Source of the DNA: Tautonia sociabilis
GTDB lineage: Bacteria > Planctomycetota > Planctomycetia > Isosphaerales > Isosphaeraceae
Direction of reading: 5' to 3'
Assembly: GCF_003977685.1 (NCBI RefSeq)
Contig: NZ_RYZH01000024.1
Span: 1-64,000 of the forward strand
Length of the DNA: 64,000 nucleotides
Every line of letters begins with the position of its first letter. The stretch's first letter is position 1. The position numbers were made by a program, and so were the translations under genes. The notes beneath the pieces were generated by a model. It searched no databases and had not been told where the DNA came from. It saw nothing but the letters and a program-made list of their open reading frames with translations. This document shows, piece by piece, positions 27,082 through 36,876 of the stretch.

Positions 27082-27226
27082 ATCGGGGCCTGCTCGGGGC
27101 CGCCCTCGATCGCTCGAAGGCCCGAGGAGGCGCCGGAGATCGGGCCGGGCCGATCGGCCGACGATGTTCGGGAGGGCACCGCGCCGGGGTCGGGAGGCCG
27201 GCCCGGGGAGGGGGCGGAGCCTCTCC

Positions 27227-28996
27227 TCAGATTTCCATTCGCTCGAAGGCTCGAATGCCAATCCGCATCGGCACGATCGTGGCGATGGCCCCAAAGGCCA
27301 GGCTGATGGCCCCGGCGATCAGGAGCCGGGGATAGAGGAACGACTCGGCCTGGCGGCCGAGCATCCAGGCCATGTCGGCGTCCTGGCCGGCGAAGTACAG
27401 GTGGCTGAGGATCGCCGGGGGGGCGATCACCAGCGTGATGAATGCCAGGCTCACCAGCAGGTTCAGCGTCCCGCCGAAGCCGGCGGCGATCTTCGACGGG
27501 TCCTCCTCCCTCAAGTTCGGGAGCCGGGCCCCCAGGCCGACGCTGATCGCCGAGAGCCCGAAGCACAGCACCGCCACGATCGCCGCGTGCAGGGCGAGCA
27601 TCGCGCCGCCAATCTTCAGCATCAGGCCGCTGAGCAGGATCAGGACCTCGGTCGCCACCAGCGAGATCCCCGCCGCGAAGGCGAACTTGCCCCAGATGAT
27701 CGACCGCCGGCGCACCGGGAAGAGCCCCAGCAGCCAGAGGTTCCTCCCCTCCAGCGAGAGCATCGGGAAGATGAACCGGCTGGTGAAGGTCGAGAGGATC
27801 AGCGCCGTCACCGCCAGGTTCAGAAAGCTCAGGAGGTTGCGGAAGTACGCGTTCTGGACGTCGTAGCCCAGCCGGCGGATGTTCACGAAGTAGAACGCCA
27901 GCAGGCCGAAGAAGATCAGGAACTGGGACCATTGGGTCGGATCCCTCCGGAAGGTGCGGAGGTCTTTGAGGATCATCAGCCGGATGGGCTCGGGGATGAA
28001 GGCGAAGGCGCGGTGGAAGGCCAAGTCGGCCCCGTACCAGCCGAAATGGCGACGGGCCGTCCGTCCCCCCAGCACCCGGCTGTAGCCGGGGCGGTACAGG
28101 TCGCGCGCCACGACCGCCGCCGCCAGGTAGGCCAGGGCGGCGTGCGAGAGCATCACCCCGAGATAGAAGAGGCTGTCCCCCCACTCCCCCCTCGCCGAGC
28201 TGAGCAGGCCGGCGGCGATCCATCGGCTCGGCAGCAGCCGGTTGGTGCTGAATTCCAGCCGGTCCAGCAGGGCGTTCATCCACTCTCCCGAGAGCTTCGA
28301 TCCCGGCGTGCTCCAGACCTGCACGCCGGTGTGGATCAGCCCCCCGAGCAACAGCACGGAGACGATCCCCAGCACCGTCTTCCGCTGCCGGGGCATCAGG
28401 TTCGCCAGCAGGATCGCGCCGATCGCCCCGATGCCGCCGGGGATCGCCACGAAGCCGACATGATAGGCGAACGCCAGCGCGTAGAACGGCCAGGGGGCCA
28501 GCGAGGTGATCCCGTAGGCCACCATCATCGGGCTGCCCAGCAGGAGGAAGCCCCAGGAGGAGAAGGCCATCGCCTCGAGGAACTTGTGCGCGAAGATCCG
28601 GTCCTCCGGCGCCGGAGAGGCCATCAGGAAGGCCGCCTCCCGGGCTCGGAACAGCGCCGCGTAGAGGATGATGCCGGTCGAGACGAGCAGCATGATCAGC
28701 AGCGAGAGGAAGAAGATGCTGAAAAGGTACTCGACGATTTCGTTGGTCACCTGGACGTAGTCGTCGAGGAACCGGAACCCCTCGAAGAAGAGCACGAAGA
28801 GGCCGGCCCAGAAGATCGTCGAGCAGATGAGGACCGTCGCCAGCCGCAGTCGAGACTGCGACAGCAAGGCCCGGCGGTGGTTGGCCACCAGCCGGCGCCG
28901 GAGGAAGCCGAACGCCCGGGAGATCCGGCCGTCGGGGGCCATCGGAGGCGGGGAGGGGAGGGCGTCGGGGGGAACGGGGAGGCTCGGGGAGTTCAC
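27227..28996 (-). CDS. ABC exporter permease, ~589 aa, many helices
   Basis: A large integral membrane protein with about twelve to fourteen hydrophobic segments, of the putative ABC exporter type paired with a single-domain ATPase. A short cytoplasmic N-terminus leads to a region RFLDDYVQVTNEIVEYLFSIFF and helices; a central loop (GADLAFHRAFAFIPEPIRLMILKDLRTFRRDP) recalls ABC-2 coupling helices; the second half repeats the layout. GTG 28996 overlaps the ATPase stop as GTGA, so the two are translationally coupled. The substrate is not evident. It is the last of a three-gene operon and faces the glycan genes convergently, 145 bases away. Confidence 0.85.
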   Translation of the reverse strand: MNSPSLPVPPDALPSPPPMAPDGRISRAFGFLRRRLVANHRRALLSQSRLRLATVLICSTIFWAGLFVLFFEGFRFLDDYVQVTNEIVEYLFSIFFLSLLIMLLVSTGIILYAALFRAREAAFLMASPAPEDRIFAHKFLEAMAFSSWGFLLLGSPMMVAYGITSLAPWPFYALAFAYHVGFVAIPGGIGAIGAILLANLMPRQRKTVLGIVSVLLLGGLIHTGVQVWSTPGSKLSGEWMNALLDRLEFSTNRLLPSRWIAAGLLSSARGEWGDSLFYLGVMLSHAALAYLAAAVVARDLYRPGYSRVLGGRTARRHFGWYGADLAFHRAFAFIPEPIRLMILKDLRTFRRDPTQWSQFLIFFGLLAFYFVNIRRLGYDVQNAYFRNLLSFLNLAVTALILSTFTSRFIFPMLSLEGRNLWLLGLFPVRRRSIIWGKFAFAAGISLVATEVLILLSGLMLKIGGAMLALHAAIVAVLCFGLSAISVGLGARLPNLREEDPSKIAAGFGGTLNLLVSLAFITLVIAPPAILSHLYFAGQDADMAWMLGRQAESFLYPRLLIAGAISLAFGAIATIVPMRIGIRAFERMEI

Positions 28997-29787
28997 GGCA
29001 GGCGGTCCCCCAGCTCGATCGGCTCCGAGGCCCCCGGCGCGTCCTCGGCCGGCTCGGCCGAGACTCTCGGACGGTCGCCGCCGGTCAGCTTCAGGAACAG
29101 GTCCTCCAGCGGGCCGTGCATCTGAGCCCGCTGGCGGATCTCCGCCAGCGAGCCGGTCAAGAGCATCCGGCCGTGGTCGATGATGCCGATCGTGTCGGCC
29201 AACTCCTCGGCGATCGCCAGCAGGTGCGTCGACATCAGGACCGCCACGCCCGATCGGGCCTGGGCGAGGAACAGATCCTTGACGATCCGGCCGCTCCTGG
29301 GGTCCAACCCCACCAGCGGCTCGTCGACGATCAGGGCCCTCGGCTCGTGCACCAGGGCCGAGGCGAAGACCACCCGCTGCTTCATCCCATGCGAGTAGTT
29401 CTCGCACAGCTCATCGATGTAGTCCCGCATCTCGAAGACGTCGATCAGCTCCTCGATCTTCGCCGTCGCCCTCCCCCGGTTTAGGCCGTACATCTCGACG
29501 ACGAAGCGGAGGAACTCCCGCCCGGTGAGCTTCTCGTACAGGTACGGCTGGTCGGGCACGTAGGCGATCAGTTGCCTCGCCTCCCGGCTCGTGGCGGGGA
29601 ACCCGCCGACGCGGACCTCCCCGGCCGAGGGGGTGAGCAGGCCGCAGATCATCTTGATCGTCGTGGTCTTGCCGGCGCCGTTGGGCCCGAGGAAGGCGAA
29701 CAGCTCCCCCGACCGCACGATCAGGTCGAGCCCGTCGACGGCCCGCTTGCGGCCGAAGTTCTTGGTGACGCCGATCAGCTCGATCAT
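28993..29787 (-). CDS. ABC transporter ATPase
   Basis: The 264-residue nucleotide-binding subunit has Walker [11 protein letters not shown] (near 35-44), a signature NYSHGMKQRV in place of the usual LSGGQ, Walker B ALIVDEPLVGLD and the switch His in STHLLAIAEELAD. It powers the permease encoded next, by ATP binding and hydrolysis at the cytoplasmic side. The layout matches drug/lipid exporter ATPases (CcmA/NatA type). It begins 19 bases after the upstream membrane-anchored gene, and its last four bases overlap the permease gene. Confidence 0.93.
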   Translation of the reverse strand: MIELIGVTKNFGRKRAVDGLDLIVRSGELFAFLGPNGAGKTTTIKMICGLLTPSAGEVRVGGFPATSREARQLIAYVPDQPYLYEKLTGREFLRFVVEMYGLNRGRATAKIEELIDVFEMRDYIDELCENYSHGMKQRVVFASALVHEPRALIVDEPLVGLDPRSGRIVKDLFLAQARSGVAVLMSTHLLAIAEELADTIGIIDHGRMLLTGSLAEIRQRAQMHGPLEDLFLKLTGGDRPRVSAEPAEDAPGASEPIELGDRLP

Positions 29788-29806
29788 CGCCGGCTCCCCG
29801 ATCGCC

Positions 29807-30676
29807 TCATCGGTTCTCGACCGCCCCGGGGGGCGGCGGCTGGCGCTCCAGCACCAGGGTGACGATCATCAGCGGCACCTCCTGCCGAAGCACCAGGCCG
29901 TCGGACTCCCGCGCCCAGGTCCGGGCTCGGACCACCCGCATCGGCAGGGCCATGCGCGTCTCGATCAGGAACGTCGGCACCAGGCCATCCCCCCAAGGGA
30001 CCATCACGTTGCGGTCGGTCACCTCGACGTGCACCGTCTCCACCCGGCCGGTCAGGGGGCTCACCACCCGACTCTCCCAACGCTGGCCGACGTGCAGGCC
30101 GGGAATCCGCTCCAGAGGAGACAGCGAATTCTGCACCATCCCCCGCGCCCGGTACGGGAAGCGGAAGGTGCGCTCGCCGAACACGAGCATCGGCCCCCGG
30201 GCCGTGATCGCGATGGCATCGTCCTCCAGGTGCCCTTCGAGGATCAGCAGCTCGCTCGGATCCCCCTCGATCCGGACCGCGGTGCGGAGCATGTTCAGGT
30301 TCCCCGCCTGGTCCACGTCCAGCACGCTCTTGACCACCAGGCGCTGGCCGTCGGTCCCCTCCAGCGGCGTCCGCTGGAGCATCGCCCCGGCGTCGAAGAC
30401 CACCTCGCTGCCCAGGCGGACGTGCCCGTCCGGCATCCGATCGGTTTCGGTCACCGCCAGGCCGACGGCACGAAGATCGTCCGGATCCTCGGCCGAAGGG
30501 TCGTCCACCAGGATCGTCCACCGCGTCGGCCCGGCCGAATCGTCGGCCCGGGCCACGTCGCGCAGATCCGGCGGCGGCCCGACCAGCAGGTCCGGCAGCA
30601 CGTCGCGCACCAGCAGGCTGGAGGCCGAGACGGCCCAGAGCAACAAGATCCCGAGCGAGACCAGGCGAGGGGGCAT
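29807..30676 (-). CDS. membrane-anchored hypothetical protein of the ABC operon
   Basis: A 289-residue protein with one N-terminal hydrophobic anchor (MPPRLVSLGILLLWAVSASSLLV) followed by an exported domain. That domain is beta-rich, with repeated Val/Ile alternation (HVRLGSEVVFDAGAMLQRTPLEG, RFPYRARGMVQNSLSPLERIPGL, RVETVHVEVTDRNVMVPWG). No family was recognised. Being first in a tight operon with an ABC ATPase and permease, it is a candidate substrate-receiving or accessory component, similar in idea to LptC-like or MlaD-like partners; that is inference. The start at 30676 puts the anchor at the N-terminus; the frame is open to 30760 but the extra sequence is Arg/Pro-rich. Confidence 0.72.
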   Translation of the reverse strand: MPPRLVSLGILLLWAVSASSLLVRDVLPDLLVGPPPDLRDVARADDSAGPTRWTILVDDPSAEDPDDLRAVGLAVTETDRMPDGHVRLGSEVVFDAGAMLQRTPLEGTDGQRLVVKSVLDVDQAGNLNMLRTAVRIEGDPSELLILEGHLEDDAIAITARGPMLVFGERTFRFPYRARGMVQNSLSPLERIPGLHVGQRWESRVVSPLTGRVETVHVEVTDRNVMVPWGDGLVPTFLIETRMALPMRVVRARTWARESDGLVLRQEVPLMIVTLVLERQPPPPGAVENR

Positions 30677-30807
30677 CGGCGAAGGGCTCCGGGCCGGGGT
30701 GGCTCGCCGCCGGACGGGTCGGATCGATGAACTATACGGCCCCCCTCGCCCCCCGAACAAGGGACCTCAGGACCGCCTCCAGCGCCCTCCCGGCGGGCGG
30801 AGCAATA

Positions 30808-30823
30808 CATGCATTGTTGCATG
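30808..30823. promoter_or_regulatory. inverted repeat CATGCA-N4-TGCATG
   Basis: A perfect 6-bp inverted repeat with a 4-base spacer lies 30 bp upstream of the -35 element of the following gene, in an AT-richer island. The position suits an activator site. No regulator is known. Confidence 0.35.
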
Positions 30824-30853
30824 GAGAATCTGTCGGATTCACGCGGTTTTTCC

Positions 30854-30882
30854 TTGTTGCGCGGTTGCAATGAAGCTAGGTT
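30854..30882 (+). promoter_or_regulatory. putative sigma-70 promoter of the HAF/PEP-CTERM gene
   Basis: TTGTTG (30854-30859) and TAGGTT (30877-30882) have 17-bp spacing. Transcription would begin near 30889, which favours the ATG at 30936 over the earlier in-frame ATG at 30870. Confidence 0.45.
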
Positions 30883-30935
30883 GGTGGTGCTCCGCGACGT
30901 TGCACCCGAGCCTGTTCTCGAGGCCACTTCTCCTC

Positions 30936-32207
30936 ATGCGTCCGCTGGTCGCGATCGCCCTGGCGATGCTGGCGTGGACCTCCGCGGGCCCCCTGTCCTG
31001 GGCCGGGTCGTGGCCGAGGTATACGGTGACCGACCTGGGGCCGGTCGACCCGGGGGCGGTCAGCTTCGGCCTGGCGATGAGCGACTCGGGCCAGATTGCC
31101 GGCGCCGCCTGGTCCGGTTCGGCGATTCAGGCGTTTCTCTCCTCGGGGTCCGGCCCGGTCGAGGGGCTTGGCTCGCTTGCCGGCGCGAGCGGTTCCAGCC
31201 GGGGACAGGGTGTCAACTCCGCCGGCGTGGTGGTCGGCACCAGCGACTACCGCTCCGGCACGACCCGAGCCTTCCGGGCCGAGAACGGGGGAATGGTTGA
31301 CCTAGGGACCCTGCCGGGGGGCTCCTGGAGCGAGGCCGTCGCCATCAACGAGGCCGGCGCGATCGCCGGCACCGGCAATCGCGGCGACGGCCGGACCGTC
31401 GCCTTCCGGATCGCTTCCGACGGCACCTTCGAGGATCTCGGCCTGCTCTTCGGGGGCTCCTTCAGCCAGGCGTTTGACATCAACGACCTCGGCCAGGTCG
31501 TTGGCCTGGCCCGGGATCGCTGGGGGATCGCCCGCGCCTTCATCGCCGACGATCAGGGGATCCGCTATGCCGGGACCCTTCCCGGCGGCGGTGCCAGCAC
31601 CGCCACGGCGATCAACAATGACGGCCTGATCACCGGCTTCTCCGTCGATTCCTCCGGCAGCGAGATGGCCTTCGTCGGCCGTCCGGGCCAGCTCGCCGCC
31701 CTGGGAGTCCTGCCCGGCGGCCGCTCCAGTTACGGCCTGGACATCAATCAGCTTGGCCAGGTCGTCGGTCAGGTCGCGTTCACCGGGGGCTCTCGGGCCT
31801 TTCTCTGGACCGAGGAGGACGGGATGCTCGACCTGAACGGATTGATCGATCCTGGCAGCGGCTGGCGTCTCCAGGTCGCCTCGGCCATCAACGACAGCGG
31901 CTTGATCGTCGGCACCGGCACCTACCACGGGACGACCCGAGCCTTCCTGCTTCGCCCCGTTCCTGCGCCCCCCCCTCCCGGCTCGTCGGGAGGCTCCGAC
32001 CCGACCGGCTCCGATCCGACCGGCTCCGATCCGACCGGCTCCGATCCGACCGGCTCCGATCCGACCGGCTCCACCGCCGTCCCCGAGCCCGGCTCCCTGC
32101 TGCTCGCCCTGCTCGGCGGTTCCGGAACGCTTCTCTGGATGGGGGCGAGACGGCTCAACCAGGCCGGCCGGGGGCGCGCCGCGACCGGCTCCGCCAAGGC
32201 GTTCTGA
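30936..32207 (+). CDS. HAF-repeat protein with PEP-CTERM sorting signal
   Basis: The 423-residue product has a signal peptide (to about residue 25, SWAGSW). Then come seven or eight repeats of about 45 residues around the pattern LGTLPGGSWSEAVAINEAGAIAGT and DINDLGQVVGLA, the HAF extracellular repeat (a propeller-like unit). A linker of five SDPTG repeats (coded by a 15-bp tandem repeat) leads to VPEPGSLLLALLGG plus a helix and basic end, the PEP-CTERM signal processed by exosortase. It should be an exported surface or extracellular matrix protein. No exosortase gene is in the window. Start 30936 is chosen from the promoter position. Confidence 0.85.
   Translation: MRPLVAIALAMLAWTSAGPLSWAGSWPRYTVTDLGPVDPGAVSFGLAMSDSGQIAGAAWSGSAIQAFLSSGSGPVEGLGSLAGASGSSRGQGVNSAGVVVGTSDYRSGTTRAFRAENGGMVDLGTLPGGSWSEAVAINEAGAIAGTGNRGDGRTVAFRIASDGTFEDLGLLFGGSFSQAFDINDLGQVVGLARDRWGIARAFIADDQGIRYAGTLPGGGASTATAINNDGLITGFSVDSSGSEMAFVGRPGQLAALGVLPGGRSSYGLDINQLGQVVGQVAFTGGSRAFLWTEEDGMLDLNGLIDPGSGWRLQVASAINDSGLIVGTGTYHGTTRAFLLRPVPAPPPPGSSGGSDPTGSDPTGSDPTGSDPTGSDPTGSTAVPEPGSLLLALLGGSGTLLWMGARRLNQAGRGRAATGSAKAF
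31992..32066 (+). repeat. five copies of a 15-bp tandem repeat coding SDPTG
   Basis: GGCTCCGATCCGACC repeats five times in frame (first copy with one silent change), followed by a partial sixth. It encodes a flexible acidic spacer before the PEP-CTERM signal. Copy number is likely to vary between strains. Confidence 0.85.
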
Positions 32208-32219
32208 TCTCCGGGGCCA

Positions 32220-33347
32220 TCAGATCCTGGTGAACATGTTCCCCGGTCCCCTCCGGATCAGCCGCCTCATCTCCAGCACGGCCAGGGTCGCCATCACCTG
32301 AGACGGGGCCAGGCCCGTCCTCACGATCAGCTCGTCGACCCCTCTCGGAAGGTCGTCGAGGTGCCCCAGCAGCGATCGCTCGTGGTCTGAGAGCGACAGC
32401 TCGGCCGGGTGGCGGATGGTGGGCGCTTCGGGCTCGACCCGGACGGCCCGGGCCAGCGGCCCGAGTTCTTCGAGGATGTCGTCGACCGTCTCGACCAGCC
32501 GGGCGCCGTCCCGGATCAAGGCGTGGCAGCCCCGGCTGGCCAGGCTGTCGATCGGCCCGGGGACGGCGAACACCTCTCGGTTCTGCTCCATCGCATGCTG
32601 GGCCGTCGAGAGGGAACCGCTCCGGGGAGCCGCCTCGACGACCACCACCCCGAGGCAGAGCCCGGCGATCAGTCGGTTCCGCTGGGGGAAGAGGCCGGCC
32701 AGCGGCTTCTGCTCCATCGGATGCTCGCTGAGCACCGCTCCGGAGGAGGCGACCTGAGCCGCCAGCTCGGCATGCTCCGGCGGGTAGATCGAGCACAGGC
32801 CGTTGCCCAGCACGGCGATGGTCCGCCCGCCGGCCCGGATCGCGCCGCGGTGGGCCGCCGCGTCGATCCCCCTGGCCAGGCCCGAGACGACCGTCAGGCC
32901 GACCCTCGCCAGCGAGCCGGCCAGGCGCTCAGCGATCCGCATCCCATAGGGGGTTGCCTTCCGGGCGCCGACCAGAGCGATCGCCAGCGCGTCTCCGGGC
33001 TCCAGCTCCCCTCGGACGTAGAGCACGGCCGGCGGGTCCGGGATCGTCTTCAGCGGCTCCGGGTACGACGGGTCATCGAACCGGACCAGCCGGACCCCGA
33101 GCCGCCGGCAGCGCTCCAGTTCGACGTGAGGGTCCAGCTCCCTCCGGGCGACGGCGATCTTCTCCGCCAGCTTCGGCCCGACACCGGGCACCCGCTTCAG
33201 GTCCGACACCGAGGCCGAGAGGACCGCCCCCGCGTCGCCGAAGTGGTCCAGCAGCGCCCGGCTGGTGAGCGGCCCGACGCCGGGGATCATGGCCAGGCAG
33301 ATCAGGTCCAGCAGCGCGGGATCGTCCGCGTCGTCGGGGTCGGGCAC
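32220..33347 (-). CDS. dprA: DNA processing protein DprA
   Basis: A 375-residue DprA/Smf protein. An N-terminal helix-hairpin-helix region (about 15-75, IPGVGPLTSRALLDHF and VPGVGPKLAEKI) precedes the Rossmann core. The core has VGARKATPYG, VSGLARGIDAAAHRGAI, VLGNGLCSIYPPEH and LFPQRNRLIAGL, and a winged-helix DprA domain closes the protein (about 320-375). DprA binds incoming single-stranded DNA and loads RecA during natural transformation, though it is widely conserved. The stop lies 12 bases from the convergent HAF gene. It is divergent from mqnA. Confidence 0.95.
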   Translation of the reverse strand: MPDPDDADDPALLDLICLAMIPGVGPLTSRALLDHFGDAGAVLSASVSDLKRVPGVGPKLAEKIAVARRELDPHVELERCRRLGVRLVRFDDPSYPEPLKTIPDPPAVLYVRGELEPGDALAIALVGARKATPYGMRIAERLAGSLARVGLTVVSGLARGIDAAAHRGAIRAGGRTIAVLGNGLCSIYPPEHAELAAQVASSGAVLSEHPMEQKPLAGLFPQRNRLIAGLCLGVVVVEAAPRSGSLSTAQHAMEQNREVFAVPGPIDSLASRGCHALIRDGARLVETVDDILEELGPLARAVRVEPEAPTIRHPAELSLSDHERSLLGHLDDLPRGVDELIVRTGLAPSQVMATLAVLEMRRLIRRGPGNMFTRI

Positions 33348-33404
33348 GGTCCGCCTCGGGCAGGGCTCGGCCGGTGAGAGCAGGACGGGGCGTCTTTGGC
33401 CGAT

Positions 33405-33498
33405 CGCTCGCTCGCTCGCGCGCTCACTCGTCGCCCGGCCCGGGATTGTAGCGTTGCCCCGCCCTCTCGGGCAATCGTCGAGCCGGAGCGAGCGAGCG
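33405..33498. promoter_or_regulatory. 13-bp inverted repeat CGCTCGCTCGCTC ... GAGCGAGCGAGCG
   Basis: The left arm (33405-33417) and right arm (33486-33498) are exact reverse complements, separated by 68 bp, between divergent dprA and mqnA. Each arm is itself a simple CGCT repeat, so slippage rather than selection may explain it. It lies upstream of the mqnA promoter. Confidence 0.35.
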
Positions 33499-33518
33499 GG
33501 CCGAGCCCCCGGCCGGCC

Positions 33519-33547
33519 TTGTTCGCCCCGGCACGGATGCCTATAAT
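33519..33547 (+). promoter_or_regulatory. strong sigma-70-like promoter of mqnA-mqnC
   Basis: TTGTTC (33519-33524), 17 bp, then a perfect TATAAT (33542-33547). This is the best promoter match in the window. The predicted start is near 33554, giving a leader of about 60 bases before mqnA. Confidence 0.7.
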
Positions 33548-33550
33548 CCG

Positions 33551-33566
33551 TTCAGAAGTTTCTGAA
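33551..33566. promoter_or_regulatory. palindrome TTCAGAA-GT-TTCTGAA at the predicted mqnA start site
   Basis: A perfect 7-bp inverted repeat with a 2-base centre begins four bases after the -10 hexamer and covers the predicted transcription start. This is the classic position of a repressor operator. The bound protein is unknown. Confidence 0.5.
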
Positions 33567-34408
33567 ACCGCAGCCCCGGCGAGCACGGGGCCGCCACCGG
33601 GACCTGTCGTCCATGAGCCAGGCCGAGGCCGGTCGGAGCCCGCTCCGGGTGGGGGCCGTTCGGTATCTGAACGCGAAGCCGCTGTACTTCGGGCTCGAGG
33701 CGATCGCGCCGGGGGTCCTCCTGGAGATGGATCTGCCCAGCCGGCTGGCCGACCGGCTCGCCTCGGGGGGGCTGGACGTGGCGCTGATCCCCTCGGTCGA
33801 GTACCTGAGGGGCGCTCACCTGGGCTACCGGATCATCCCGGGGTTGGCCATCGCCTCCGCAGGGCCGGTGCGGAGCGTGAAGCTGTACAGCCGGGTGCCG
33901 TTCGGTCGCGTTGGTCGGCTGGCGCTGGACGAGGGCTCCCGCACGAGCCAGGCGCTGGCCCTGGTCTGGCTGCTCGAGGCGCACGGGGTGCGTCCCGAGG
34001 TGGTCGAGCCGCTGCCGATGGGGGTGCCCGTGCAGGAGAGCACCGCAGATGCCGTGCTGCTGATCGGGGACCGCGCCATGCGCGATCCGGACGAGCCCTT
34101 CCACGCCGTCGTCGATCTGGCGGAGGCCTGGCGGGGCTTGACCGGCCTGCCCTTCGTCTTCGCCCTCTGGGTGGCCCGGGCCGGCGTCGAGCTGGGCGAC
34201 CTGCCGGAGCGGCTCGTCCGGTGCCGGGCCGAGGGCCTGGCCAATGTGGGCGCGATCGCCGAGCGGGACGGCCCCGGGCTGGGGCTCGATCGCGACGACT
34301 GCATCGGTTACCTGACCCGCAATATCTCGTATGATCTGGGCGAGGCGGAGGAGCAGGCCCTCCGACTCTTCGCCCGGAAGGCCGCCGCGCTGGGGCTCGC
34401 CCCGGAGG

Positions 34409-35545
<1,137 letters not shown>

Positions 35546-35717
35546 TCGCCGTCCGGGGCGGGAGGCGCCGGAGGCCGCCCCGAGACGTTGGAGCGGGAGG
35601 GGAGGCCGGTCGGCCGGGGCGCCGAGGCCCGTCCCCTCGGGAGGGCCCCGACTCGGACGACCGCCAGGCCGCCCGTCGGGGGGACGGTCGCCGAGGAGCC
35701 AGGCGTGCTCGATTGTG

Positions 35718-35745
35718 TTCCCGATTCGCGTTTCGGGAATAGAAT
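35718..35745 (+). promoter_or_regulatory. inverted repeat overlapping a putative promoter of the ABC ATPase gene
   Basis: TTCCCGA (35718-35724) and TCGGGAA (35733-35739) form a perfect 7-bp inverted repeat ending directly before TAGAAT (35740-35745), a good -10. The left arm overlaps the -35 position (TTCCCG, a poor match). An operator or activator site for the ABC genes is possible. Confidence 0.4.
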
Positions 35746-35820
35746 GGCCTAGGGTTCCCCGTCGGGCGGATCGGAGCCGCCCCCCCCTTGCGACTGATCG
35801 AGAGAGGTCGGGCGGCCCCG

Positions 35821-36579
<759 letters not shown>

Positions 36580-36686
36580 CCGGCCGGCCCCCCTCGGCGA
36601 GACGACGTCCGTCGCGACGAGGCGGGCCGGACCGCATCGGGGACCGGCGGCCCCGGGGATGGCTGAGGGCTGACGAGGGGAGGAGG

Positions 36687-36700
36687 CCCCCCTCGGGGGG
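36687..36700. terminator. CCCCCC-TC-GGGGGG hairpin between ATPase and permease genes
   Basis: A six-pair GC stem with a 2-base centre sits 108 bases after the ATPase stop. Without a T-run it could reduce rather than stop transcription into the permease gene. Confidence 0.3.
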
Positions 36701-36876
36701 AGCCGCCTTGGCCCTCGCCGTGATGCTCCCGGCCCCGATCGGCCGACGATGGGGTTCTCGCTCCAGTTGTCCGGCGTCGGGAATTGGTCCTGGTCCCCTC
36801 GCATGAGTCAGTAGCCCCCGGCCCCGGCCTCTCGCCGCCGGCCGATCCCCGAGACCCCTTCCGAGCGCGTCGAACC

